A stretch of 64,000 nucleotides of DNA. Source: Homalodisca vitripennis (Eukaryota > Arthropoda > Insecta > Hemiptera > Cicadellidae). Location of the stretch: the NCBI RefSeq assembly GCF_021130785.1, contig NW_025776837.1, positions 1-64,000 on the forward strand. Reading direction: 5' to 3'. Under the pieces are notes generated by a model that ran no database searches, was not told the DNA's origin, and saw only the letters and a program-made list of their open reading frames with translations. Below are positions 1 to 12,210 of this stretch, piece after piece; within the stretch, counting starts at the first letter, position 1; every line of letters starts with the position of its first letter. Made by a program: the position numbers and the translations under genes.

Positions 1-110
1 CAGCACAAACAAAACTGGCTCTAATTTGGCACATTAACTCTTAACAAAATGTTTTATTACATTTGCACGCTCACCAACGTTTTTGTTTTGTCCAGAATAT
101 TGTTTTTTCA
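1..110 (+). repeat. R-family repeat, segment S4 fragment
   Basis: The first ~100 bases match 25880-25985 closely (shared ACTGGCTCTAATTTG, TCTTAACAAA, TTTTATTA and CGCTCAC...AACGTTTT in the same order) and match 46920-47010 more distantly. It is the truncated end of a dispersed repeat whose fuller copies lie at 39.5-60.5 kb. No coding potential seen. Confidence 0.6.
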
Positions 111-464
111 GCTAGAACAACTCGTAGAAAATTTCTGATAACCAAGAAACGCAGGATAAGGAAAATAAATTGAATATTTCCTTGTGCAGTAATCATTGCA
201 TGTTATGCTGTTGCAATTTATTATTGTTTGTATTAATCAATCAATTGTAACCAAGATTTGTTTAAATATCTGACAACCTATAGGTACCCAATTACTTAAT
301 TACTAATGTAATTTATTATCACTAACAATATCCTATAATTTATTTGTATTTCAAATAATATAAATGTATTAATACTTACTGTCTTTATTTTGCTACGTTT
401 AATCATAATGTTTTACTAAAAATTTGAGAAAACGGGGTGATACACTTTAAATTTTGTCTCTTTA

Positions 465-720
465 TAAAAAAAAAAATCAAATCAAATCAAAATCGTTTAT
501 TCTCCGAAAAGAAAAATTACAAATGATATAATTATATTAATATATTCATTGTGTAAAAATATACAATTACCATAAATATTTCGGTTTTAACGTATATTGT
601 GTAAAATAAATTTATATTTTTCTAATTGAATTATTTGAGAAATATTCTCACATGGGCTACTAAAGCCTGTGCGTGAGAACGAGTCACCACAAAGTACTCA
701 ATTGATATATTTCAAACCTT
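465..720 (-). mobile_element. 3' end of a LINE (non-LTR retrotransposon), minus strand
   Basis: On the plus strand an A-run (466-476) is followed by a TCAAA microsatellite (477-492) and then sequence containing TCGTTTATT. Read on the minus strand this is a 3' UTR with AATAAA, then (TTTGA)n and a T-run. Short tandem repeats at the 3' terminus are typical of CR1/L2-type LINEs. No ORF remains. The upstream limit near 720 is a guess. Confidence 0.45.
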
Positions 721-3700
721 AAAAATTTTGTTATATCTTATTAAGTAAAAAAAGTTAAACTAAATAAAGTAAAAATTATGTTTTATAGGAAGAAAAATAA
801 AACTTAAGTGACAATTTATCTAGATGAAGTAAGTAAACAGATATAATTATTAGAAGGACAAACGACCAACTGTCGGAGATCAAGACCACGGACATGCCTT
901 GGCCTTGGCTTGGTGTTTGATGTGTGGTGTAAACACTTGAAAACATAAAAATAATTATTCATAGATGTTTCAATTATTTATTAAAATTTGTTAAAGATTT
1001 GGTAGTAACTAGGACACCACATAACTGTCTGGAACTAGAATTAATTATTCATTTACTAAAACTACCTGGTACCAACGTTAAGAATTGTATATATTCAATA
1101 CGATTACAGTAAGACTATGTTCTGTTAAGGAATAAAAGGTATATACTTGCATCACGTGATAGTTCTCTCCATAAATTTTACTATTCGAAAAAGTTAATTA
1201 AAATTGCAATATTCCTGGTGGTGTTATCGATGAATCAATCGCTACCTAACGCAAAAGTTGCCTACACGCTAACTTCGTATCATTTAACTAATATTTTCTT
1301 CATTTCAATTTCCTGACTCCCATTACAAACTGATATCAACAATAAAATAATTGACATCTCGAAATAATCAATTTGAGATGCAAGTTATTCAGAAGCAGTT
1401 TTTTTACCTTTAATAGTACCTAAATCTATGAATCACATTATTTGAATACATACAGTTACAGTTATGTACTGACACACCACACAGTTGGTTCATGAGCTCA
1501 CACATTAAGTATATTTAATTTTTTATGAAACTTTTTTCACTAGTATCATGTTTTAATTTATTTAGGTTTTGGATTGTAGATAATAATTTGTAATGAGTTC
1601 AATTAAATCAAATAGTATTTCCATGTACTAAAACTTGTAATCTTTCATGTTCTTAACAACTTACTATTATTATATATGTTAGGGAAAAACTTCCTTTTCT
1701 AAATGTTTTATGTAAGTTTTGTTTATCTGTGAAAGTTGAAGTAACCTCCATGTCCCACTCCCTTACTGCAAAGTCCAAAACCTGACTGGTCACGTGGTAT
1801 ACTGTAGAATATGGCCGTTTGAAGAAATGTAGCAAGGCAAGATTTACTGTAATTTCAGTATTTTTAAACGCAATATAATCACGAAGGTAGTGAAATAGCG
1901 GACTAACCAATTGTTAAAAAACCACCCTAACTAGCTGGTGACGAAGACATCAGAACTTACAGTACTCCTGACAATACGGTAAATTCTTATTTGTTTACCT
2001 ATTACATCGTTTCAACATAAGATATTACAAAACTACAATATAGCTCTGTCTGTATTCCATATGTATCTAGATGAAGAGGCGTTCTCATTGTCTCGTTTGG
2101 TGCAACTGAATCGAAATTAATTTTATTTCTAAATTTTTTACATACAAAGTAATTACATTTTTACAGCACATGAAGCAATGCCTATGCGTGTTATTTAGTT
2201 TTAATTACATTTTCAATGATGAAAATAATCGTATAGAAATAAAAATAAGAAATGTTTTGTAAAAATAAAAAAAAATAAACATTGTTAAAAAAATTTAGTA
2301 AAATTAAAAGTTTTGCAGTCTACACAAAAATATAATTATTTAATTTTAATCACACCATTAATGAAATGTTATCTATTTTTTAATGATAAAATATGAATGA
2401 AATACTAGCAAGCATTTTAATACATTGCGGTAAATCTAGTTATGAAAAAACTAATATTATATTAACGCAGAGACAACGTTTAATGATTGCGGAAATCGAT
2501 AACTATTACAGTAATATCAGTAACTGAAATACATTCTTTTTATTTATTGTTAGTGGTAAGGGTGGTGAGGGGAACAGGAGGTCCCAGGCAGTAAACCAGC
2601 AGATTGAAGCCACTGGCAGGGTTGTCCTGCAGGTCCCTTATCACTGAGGACAGTGCCTTTAACATTGTGTAGGTGACATATCAAGCGTTCGTTAGGTTAA
2701 TATACAGTTATTTTAAAATTATTTAAATTAAATATCGCACAGCATTTCTTGTAGATTATCTGTGAGGATGGCAACTTTATGACAGTAGGTGTAGACCAGT
2801 ACAGTCATAATAAATTTTTGCCTAATTGTAAATATGTCAGATTCCACAATTAAAAGAGTAGGTGAAGGAATATATTTGTTTATTGAGAGATGACATAAAA
2901 ATTCATTGCATCATGTCCTGTACTGTTTTGCATCTCTTGAAACTGACTTGAACTCTAAATGACAAGCAGCAGAAAGGGAAGGTGATATAGAGATAGACTC
3001 AAAATTCACATACGGTTTATCCCTAACTACCTTAACTGTGTTGCATGCATTAGATTCTGTTCGTTTGTAATTTAGCAAATAAAGCTTTTAATATTCTCTC
3101 ATAGCTATGTATAGAAGGAAAATAATAAAAATATAACTAACATATAAATGGAACATTTAACATTGAAAGATATTGTTAAGAGAACAGGATTTTTCCGGAC
3201 ATTTGCCATCGTTCAGTGAATCAAAATATCAGTAATACTACGATTCGAAATCTGATCTCTTCTTGAGGTAAATAACTAAACTAATACATAAATACAAACT
3301 AGGTTAAAATAAACAAATCATACCAAAGCGTTATGGCACACAACCAAACTCAGGAATCACAACCACCATGTCGTTTGTTAACTTCACTAACTCTAAAACA
3401 TGCACTCAGTATAAACTATGCACAATACCAATCATTAAAACTGAACCACAGAATACATGTAACAGTACGTCTGCATTCGTCTACCAACCACTTACGACTG
3501 ACCAGATTCCAATAGCAAATGGCATTCGTCACGCCAGAAAGAAACAAGATGGCTGAAATAAAAAGGACGGAAACAGGAATGGGCCTTTTTTACTATTATT
3601 GGTTCATGCTAGATGAACTTCTTAAAACCATATTGTTACTCCTCATTGGTTTAGTATGAATATCTGATCCGTGGGATAATTTTGGTTTTCTTTTTAGTTC

Positions 3701-4070
3701 ATTGTTTTAGAATTGGCAACCAAAGCGGCCTAATCTCAAGTGATGGTTGACTGACTGGTTAATATGCCAATCAATAGGGTTTTCTAGAATTCTATGCAAA
3801 CCAAAAGTATCACTCTTGTTAAGCTTATCCATATTCAATGTAGAACTTTATTAATCATTTCAAATTATTTACATATTCAGAGAAAGATATATTATTAAAT
3901 TTATAATTTCTTCATCCGAATAAAAATTAATGTTATGATTTAATAATCATTATTAAATTTACAATAAAATAATTAAAGAAAGTAATGACTTATTATTATT
4001 AGCTAGAAATTCGTTAGATTTATTTATCAACCCAAAAGGAAGACATAAATATTTAGTTCAAATAATTAAT
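721..4070. other. AT-rich sequence without recognisable genes
   Basis: Only short, low-complexity ORFs on both strands. A less AT-rich patch at 2555-2665 could be an old element fragment but I could not assign it. Confidence 0.6.
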
Positions 4071-4074
4071 GAAA

Positions 4075-4109
4075 TCTCTCTCTCTCTCTCTCTCTCTCTC
4101 CCTCTCTCT
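4075..4109. repeat. (TC)n microsatellite
   Basis: About 35 bp of nearly pure TC dinucleotide with a single CC interruption. Confidence 0.9.
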
Positions 4110-4624
4110 ATTTAATAAAACATAGACTATATTGTTTATACAAAGTGAGACATTGTTCAATGTGTGAAAACCTAGAGGCAGTTTTTATTACAAATGCCAG
4201 TATATTTTGGAAGGAGTTTTCTGAATAACGCTTTTCAAATGAAATATTGCCTCCATTCGAGAAGTGGTCTTTTCTCTAGACTGTCAGAAACAGGCTTGTG
4301 TTAATGGATTCTTTAGAAACGTAAGCATCTCTAAATCTGTTTACAAACACTTAGTGGTGTGGTAACACCCATTAATAGAAAGTCTTGAAATATCTTAATT
4401 TTTTTTTATATATTCTGTCATTTAAATATTCATTACAAGATAGGAACACTCCACATTTGTCTTATTTGTTAGATAATTTTCTTTTAAAATTTGCCGATCA
4501 ACTCGCTTCTTTTGACGTGGTCCGTGGTTTAAATAAAACCTTATTAGATTGGATTGAGTATGTTTTTATATTAAATATTTTATTTTATGTTTTTCTTATT
4601 ATCATCATCATTACCGTCAAACGA

Positions 4625-4710
4625 TGTTAAAATGTTCGCTAACGCTCAGCCAAATCACAAGTAGTAACATAGACCACCATCGAACTTGAAGTCCTTCATA
4701 TTTAGGAAAC
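4625..4710 (+). repeat. Dispersed 'CTAACGCT' repeat, copy 1
   Basis: Begins AAAATGTTCGCTAACGCT and resembles 36543-36640 (plus) and 54530-54600 (minus). All three share the TTCGCTAACGCT core followed by an AAAT/TCCC tract, then an ACAT-rich stretch and an (A)ACTT-AGT motif. Family unknown; probably a SINE or LINE 3' UTR piece. Confidence 0.4.
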
Positions 4711-4764
4711 TTGATGCAACATAATAATTGTGTAGGACAGTTTGTTATTCAGACAGACAGACAA

Positions 4765-4900
4765 ATGTACAAAACCATTTCCTCAGCCCTCGAGTGGTAA
4801 GGTTCTCTAACGCTCAACCAACGAGAGATTTTGTAAATGAGAATATCCCCTCAACGGCGATAATCTTTGTTCTGAATCGATTGGGTTCAAAACCACCACT
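4765..4900 (+). mobile_element. Possible tRNA-derived SINE remnant
   Basis: Contains an A-box-like CTCGAGTGGTAAGG near 4792 and a good pol III B-box, GGGTTCAAAACC, at 4883-4894, about 90 bp apart as in a SINE head with an insertion. No A-tail is visible, and the A-box assignment is weak. Confidence 0.3.
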
Positions 4901-4929
4901 ATCTGTACGAAGTACCAATATTTAATATC

Positions 4930-7730
4930 AAAGAGCTTGCAGATAAAATCACATCTATTACCCATTACTAATTGTCAACTGAAACAAGCTTGACGTTTAT
5001 ATTACTTATGCATTTAACATAGAACAGATTTAAACGTTTTTTAAAAGCAATAATGAAAATTTATGTGAGATTTTTTTGAGTTTGAAGATATTGTATTGTT
5101 GTACCTGTCACGAAAGAAATAACACAAATTAGGTTTCAAAAATTTACCTGAACTAAATAGATTTTACAATTTGTGGCGGTAGCCTTTTTATATTAATAAT
5201 TAATGCATAAGTAATACGAATGTTTAAAGGCATCACGAACTTTGTATGAAATGTGATATCAGATAGGTATCACCTAAAGTATCTCATACTAATGAAAACT
5301 GAGAGAGTATATGTGGAAAAAAGCATTTGAAAACTGCCTGAAATTAATAATTTGTTTCAAAAGACCCTTTGCTAATAATCTTTCAATGGAAATAAAAAGT
5401 AAAAAAAGCTTTGAGGATTTAAGAAAACCTTGTTGGATGTTAGCTGTATGGACATATTACATCTTGTACGCCAATCCATGTATAACTGATTATAAATAAG
5501 GTAGGTAAGTATGTCATAACCTATTAAATAAACATTGTCTCTACGTCTGCCTACCATAGTAACCAGTTACCTTGATACTATGTCATATTTCCGGTTCTTA
5601 AAAAATCAGTAGATAAACTCCACTTATTTACCTTAATGTCATCAAAATACTAGGGTAATTTATTGACCGTTTGAATTCACCACGTCGGCTGAAAATTATT
5701 TCTTTATCAAGCTCAAAAAACCTTATAAATACAGCAAAAAACATTATCAAACTGTTTTTTATTATTAGTTTGATTTATTATCTAATATATAAATTTTATA
5801 GTCATTTTTAGAGATTAGATTAGGAACACTATTGCGTAAGAAATGAATTATGTACGTTTTATGTTTAATTATATTGAAAAATTGCTATTGTTGAGATATG
5901 ACTTTTATACAGTATATTGAATACCTTGTATGAGATAAATCTATGAAAATGTTTCAATTCCTTCTGAAGGAGGAAAGCTGGATCAGGTCTTGTATCCTGG
6001 CAACATACTTCTGGCAAAGGATATTTGTAAGGCAACTATAATACTTGACACATAGCCTCTCAAGTAACATTAATTAAATAAATCCAGTAATCACTAATTT
6101 TTAAGTAACCATCTTAAGAAATCTCATAATTCCTTGAAGGTAAAGTGTCTTTACCTACACTAGAGTAATATAGCAGGTTTTGCTGGTTTAATTAATTCAA
6201 GCGCCCCGTTTGAAGTTTCTATATAAGGCTTCTGGAAAGTTTTGCTAATCAATGCTAGTATTAGGATCATTAGATATGACGCCCAGGGTAATGTATAATA
6301 TTACGATGAATATAATATTAATTCCAACAGACGATAAAATTTTTTTCAAGTAAAACTTTCCCATTTTGACTAGTTTAGCATTACAAAGATTCGAAATTCT
6401 CCAAAAGTATTAAAAATATGCTATATGAGTTTCAGGGTGTTAAAGAATAATAAATTTTTTTTAATTTTAAAATTAAGATGAATGTTGTCTTTAAATGTTA
6501 CACATAAATATTTTGTTTTATAACAAATTTTCCGTTTCAATTAACTATAAAGTTAAGTATTTGTGGGATATATTGCATAGAGTTGCAAACTGTAATGAAA
6601 ATACCAGTACATAAGTACTACTATTAAATTAAGTAATTATACAAATTATGCACTTATGAAGAAATAGTTCAATCACCAAGCAAATTATCACATTTCCGAA
6701 ACATATAAAAGTATAAAGTAATACCAGTCCTAATATCTTAGAGATAACAAGAAATTCCTGCTCTCTGCATATCGCTAATGTGAGACACAAATGTATCTAT
6801 GGAGCGCCTTACAGCAGCTCAGGGACCTATTAACTCGCCTCGCTTATCGCGATGTTATCATTTGTACATGATTATATGTTGTTAGCAGAACCAGTAACAA
6901 TACAAGATGTCTGAATGCTGTATAAATAGAGTTAGTTAGGTAGTAAGTGTATTGGAGCTTACTAGTATTTTACATCGTACTATCTTCGTGTATTATAAAG
7001 GTAATCTCATATTAAATTATAATAACTCATTGTAAAGATATTATGCTATATTAAACATAAGATTTTTTTAAAATAATTTTTAACCTTAATAATTGAATTC
7101 GTTCAATACAAAGACGAGCTAGTAATGTAGCTGGCACGATTCTCGCCCCCTATTATTCAGGTCGGAACAATCATCTACAATGTCAGCACGTATCTATACA
7201 CACGTTTTCCCTGATGTTAGTCTGACATGACCCCGCCATTACGTTGCCAAATACGTACTTAGGTGATGTTAGTTTCTCTTTTTTTTGACTGTGTGAACTC
7301 TTTATAAATTCCCCGGTTCCAGTTGTTGTGAAACATACAGGTATTATGAGGCAGCTTTTGTTTCTGTGGCTACAACATTTGCCTAAATTTGCTTAAACAA
7401 ATTTTCTGGGCAGAAGGCTGGCAACTGCATTTAACGTCATTGTGTAGGATTAAATGTCAGGTCAAGAAATTATAACATAGTCCCCCAAGGCTATTTTAGT
7501 TACTTCTGCATTAACCAGAGATAACTTTCACTCTGAAGCTACTAATTGCTAAATTACAATCCCTTCATCAACAGATTACCTTAATATTATTATTGTAACA
7601 CTTATAATGTTGCTGCCTGTAATAATTTCAATTTTTAAAGCTGCGAATTATTTAAATCATATCATAGAAAGACACACTTTAATGAGATTTTAATGTGTAA
7701 GGACCCACTAAACCTCTATACTAAAGCGTG
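4930..7730. other. AT-rich sequence without recognisable genes
   Basis: No convincing coding region, inverted repeat or element ends seen. Patches at 6770-6860 and 7120-7300 are less AT-rich but unassigned. Confidence 0.55.
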
Positions 7731-9122
7731 TTACACATGATAACGCGGTTCCCTATGTTTATATACTAGTAGGATTGTTTGCCTTAAAATTTTGGCATTT
7801 TTTTTAAATACTTACTGATATAGTTATGAGGTGGACCTTTCTCAAATTGAAAATTCAACAAGAAATGTATGCTTCGATTTTTCTTTGTAGAAAATTTTAT
7901 GATGCTGCAATAAAGACCAACGAGGCGGATATCATATGAGAAGTAACCAGTTAGGTGGATATCATTCATTGGAAAGTAATCCTACATACAAGCCACATAT
8001 GCCTCACCTTACACATGATAACGCGGTTTCCTATGTTTATATACTAGTAGGATTGTTTGCCTTAAAATTTTGGCATTTTTATTAAAATACTTACTGATAT
8101 AGTTATGAGGTGGACCTTTCTCAAATTGAAAATTCAACAAGAAATGTATGCTTCGATTTTTCTTTGTAGAAAATTTTATGATGCTGCAATAAAGACCAAC
8201 GAGGCGGATATCATATGAGAAGTAACCAGTTAGGTGGATATCATTCATTGGAAAGTAATCCTACATACAAGCCACATATGCCTCACCTTACACATGATAA
8301 CGCGGTTTCCTATGTTTATATACTAGTAGGATTGTTTGCCTTAAAATTTTGGCATTTTTATTAAATACTTACTGATATAGTTATGAGGTGGACCTTTCTC
8401 AAATTGAAAATTCAACAAGAAATGTATGCTTCGATTTTTCTTTGTAGAAAATTTTATGATGCTGCAATAAAGACCAACGAGGCGGATATCATATGAGAAG
8501 TAACCAGTTAGGTGGATATCATTCATTGGAAAGTAATCCTACATACAAGCCACATATGCCTCACCTTACACATGATAACGCGGTTTCCTATGTTTATATA
8601 CTAGTAGGATTGTTTGCCTTAAAATTTTGGCATTTTTATTAAATACTTACTGATATAGTTATGAGGTGGACCTTTCTCAAATTGAAAATTCAACAAGAAA
8701 TGTATGCTTCGATTTTTCTTTGTAGAAAATTTTATGATGCTGCAATAAAGACCAACGAGGCGGATATCATATGAGAAGTAACCAGTTAGGTGGATATCAT
8801 TCATTGGAAAGTAATCCTACATACAAGCCACATATGCCTCACCTTACACATGATAACGCGGTTTCCTATGTTTATATACTAGTAGGATTGTTTGCCTTAA
8901 AATTTTGGCATTTTTATTAAATACTTACTGATATAGTTATGAGGTGGACCTTTCTCAAATTGAAAAATTCAACAAGAAATGTATGCTTCGATTTTTCTTT
9001 GTAGAAAATTTTATGATGCTGCAATAAAGACCAACGAGGCGGATATCATATGAGAAGTAACCAGTTAGGTGGATATCATTCATTGGAAAGTAATCCTACA
9101 TACAAGCCACATACGCCTCACC
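7731..9122. repeat. Tandem array, five copies of a ~278-bp unit
   Basis: Units start at 7731, 8009, 8288, 8566 and 8844 with TTACACATGATAACGCGG and end in CATACAAGCCACATATGCCTCACC. Spacings are 278, 279, 278, 278 and 279 bp. Copies differ by only a few substitutions and one-base indels in A/T runs. Each unit ends with two related ~27-bp half-repeats built on GG(C/T)GGATATCAT followed by an AAGTAA core. A minus-strand ORF of 61-79 codons recurs in the first four copies, but it follows from the repeat itself and has no recognisable domain. This looks like a short satellite-type array. Confidence 0.95.
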
Positions 9123-10990
9123 TTCATCAACGTTTATTGAATAAACGACATTCAGGAATCATCAATCTGCGTGTAGGGTTGATCACTAAGTGGTAATGAT
9201 TTCTTAAATAAATACTCATAAAGGGGAGAGATCGTGGAAGAATGGATGCTATATGATTTCCCTCTGACTAGGACTAGGTTTGTAAAGGGCATTCGTACTA
9301 TATTATATCTCAACATTCTTATCAGATGTACAGTTTACATGAGTGGATCGAATGTACGAGGGTTTTGCAGAAAAGAATAATTGATGTCTGCTTATTTGAC
9401 AGAACGTTCTCCTTGAAGCTATTATAGTGGAAATATGGTGTATTCTTACAGGTTTATTATCTATTAGAGGCCTATTATTTGTAATTCTTCTTTTTTAAAG
9501 TTATGTCCTAGAGAAAACTCTCCATTAGGCGTATTTTTAATCCTCAGAATTTAAATTTTTTTTAGCTTTTGGACTTTCTGACTATTATCATATATACGGT
9601 TACCATATGTATTCACAGTACATAGGTTCAGCCTAAACACCATATGTTAAAATGAGGAGGAAACCTATTTGTTTAAAGACGGCCTGTTACTGTCATTGTC
9701 TCTAATTTTAATTTGTTGGAAGTATTATCAAAATTATGTCATTATGGTAGTCATCATTGAAAACACACATTTACAGTTAAAAGTTTTGAAATTATAAATG
9801 CAATACACGTTTTAGAGAATTTTTTTTTTCCCAACATTTAAATTTGATTATTTGTCCATTATTACATTTTTTTGATGTTATACAATTTTAACCTACTTCT
9901 ACACTGTTCTGTGTGTTAATTGGTTTGCTTTCAATTAAGCTCGTTACAGAATGTATTTTACTGTTCATTATGAGGAATTTAAGACAGCAAGTCAGATACA
10001 GTTATCCTTGGAGGAAGATTCATTTAGTCTGAAGTAAATTATTTTAGAGAATTTCGTCAAAATAAAACCGAATAACAGTTTCTGAAAGGAAAGATACACA
10101 TATGGTTTATTTATCATGTGAGTTTCCATTGAAACCTCACGTATGTTTCAGGAGGGTCATGTTTATCCACCTATTTTTACCTAACTCTTTTAGCCGTAAT
10201 GATGGTACTGTATTGAACGTTCTCTCATTCTTTTACTTCAATTCTTTCGTTTAGCTAGAGATAGGTTTAGAAGACTCGTATTTCTTACTAGATATATGCT
10301 ATGTTCATTTTTATCTAATATTACAAAAAATTTCATTAAATTTGTTTACTTTCTTACATAAATGTATTGTAAATGAAAAATTACTAAACACATTTTTTTA
10401 TCTAGTTGTAGTATTTTTTTATCGAATGTTATAAATGTACTGTCCTTTTAGAAGCATGCATTTACTAGCATAATATCTTGTTTTAATTTATTTAATTTAG
10501 GGCAAAATAAGATATAGATTTTATTTCACAATTCCAAGGAAAATATCTTAAACAATCTCCTTTGAAAAAACTGGCTATATACAAATTAAAGAGTTTATCT
10601 GTGATCCTATAACAGTAACGAAAAATTTCCAAGAAACTTACGAAACTCCTTCACTGTTTTATGACAAATGAAACACAAGTGTTGACAAAGATAAGTCAAA
10701 ACAATTTTGTTTCAACTCTCTACATATTAGTTAAAACTAATTTAATAGTCTAATTGTAAAACGAGGCCCTTTAATAAGGCTTCTCTAGATGCTTTAACTT
10801 GGCTCAACTAATTCAACAATATCTCATTTAATAGAAATATTGCACGATTTACAGAAAATTACTCGAATTTAGTTTTAATGTTAAATTTAAAGTAAACTTC
10901 TATGGGTATTTTAACGGTATAAACAAGTCGTTTTGCCATGTTTTAACCATTTAAATTTTGGAATAAAAAATTTTCATGTTACAGGATATG
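9123..10990. other. AT-rich sequence without recognisable genes
   Basis: No gene, RNA or element ends recognised. Confidence 0.55.
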
Positions 10991-11075
10991 TTTTAAAATG
11001 GAGAAAATTACAGTATCAGCTCTAGAAAATCTAATCGTACCCACGTCCATTTATACACTGAGTACTATGTACGTG

Positions 11076-11078
<3 letters not shown>

Positions 11079-11130
<52 letters not shown>
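11079..11130. repeat. (TA)n microsatellite at the left edge of the Penelope-like element
   Basis: 52 bp of pure TA. A shorter (AT)n tract at 12192-12210 bounds the other side of the element. Translated in frame it gives the run of Tyr-Ile in a chance ORF that starts at 10998. Confidence 0.95.
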
Positions 11131-11134
<4 letters not shown>

Positions 11135-12190
11135 TACTAAAACTTTTCAATATCTACACTACAACAGTTGTCACCATGTATATGTAAATAGATCAATTCC
11201 AAAAAGCTTGGCTACACGAGCAACTAAATTATGCAGTGAGAGTGAAGATCTTAAAAATTACTTTAGTAACATATATGATGCTTTTTTAAAACGAGGATAT
11301 CCTGAGAACCAATTGAATGAAAAGCTACAGCTCAATGAAAGTAACCTTAATAATAATTATGTCAAAAAGAAATATTATGATGAGCCAAAATAATAACACA
11401 ATATCATCCTGGTCTCTACAAAATTAACAACATTTTTAAAGTAGCTTACAAAATTCTTCAAAATTCTCCACTGACAGACTCATTTCAAAAAATTATTCCA
11501 CGCATTGTTTTTAAAAGACCTCCTATCTTAAAGGACATTATATCGAAACCAAAATTACCAGCTGATTCTGATGTGGAAAATAAATTTAAAGAGCACATCC
11601 ATGTAATAAATCAAGATGCATGGTGTGCAATCAAATACAAGTCATCAAAATTCGAAAGTAGTTCAACTAAAAAAGTATAAAAAATTATTGGAAACTTGAC
11701 ATGTGATACAAAAAATTTAGTATATCAAATTCAGTGAAAAAAATGTCCTAAAGACTACATTGGCTCTACAACAAATAATTTAAGAATAAGAATGACACGT
11801 CACCGTTATGATTTTTAAGCATAATGATGAATTAAAACCATTAGTCATTCATAGTAAAATACACGAAGAATCTTTTGAAAATTTATATACAGTAAAACCA
11901 ATACGATCAATAAAAAATAATTCAAGTACATAAAAATTAAGAAATTTAGAACAAGCATGTCAAACTGTCACAAAATATAAATTTCCCTATGGATTAAATT
12001 TAAATCATTTGAACACTCATCACATCATTAAACCCACAGTTTGAACATATGTTTCTCATTTCAAGAATATTATGCTTATTAATTTTAATTATCTGTTTAC
12101 ATGTATGTTTTTAATTATTTTATGTGTTTTTGTTATGTAGTTTTGACCTGAAGAAGCGTTAATTAATATTAATATGTTGGCCTTTTTCTA
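11131..12190 (+). pseudogene. Decayed Penelope-like element: RT C-terminus plus GIY-YIG endonuclease
   Basis: Three reading-frame segments in order resemble the C-terminal half of Penelope-like retroelements. Segment 1 (11131-11391) has KPTKTFQYLHYNSCHH, RSIPKSLATRATKLCS and RGYPENQLNEKL, the linker after the RT palm. Segment 2 (11402-11818) has PRIVFKRPPILKDII, then the GIY-YIG nuclease: LVYQIQ, then KCPKDYIGSTTNNLRIRMTRH. Segment 3 (about 11815-12044) has IHEESFENL and KFPYGLNLN, the nuclease tail. Frameshifts join the segments. In-frame stops include a TGA directly after LVYQIQ, where the family has a Cys. The catalytic RT region is absent, so it is a dead, 5'-truncated copy. TA repeats flank both ends. 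Confidence 0.85.
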
Positions 12191-12210
12191 CATATATATA
12201 TATATATATA

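Noticed and set aside
7784..8804. Repeated 61-79-residue minus ORFs in the tandem array as a small gene family
   Set aside because: They repeat because the DNA repeats; the fifth copy is broken by a one-base insertion and there is no domain or start context.
10998..11130. N-terminal part of the 131-residue ORF at the Penelope-like element
   Set aside because: It is mostly translated TA repeat; similarity to the family begins only after 11131.
12130..12185. Hammerhead-ribozyme-like remnant after the Penelope-like coding region (CCTGAAGAAGCG)
   Set aside because: Some Penelope-like elements carry hammerhead motifs, but the CTGATGA and GAAA cores are not both present.
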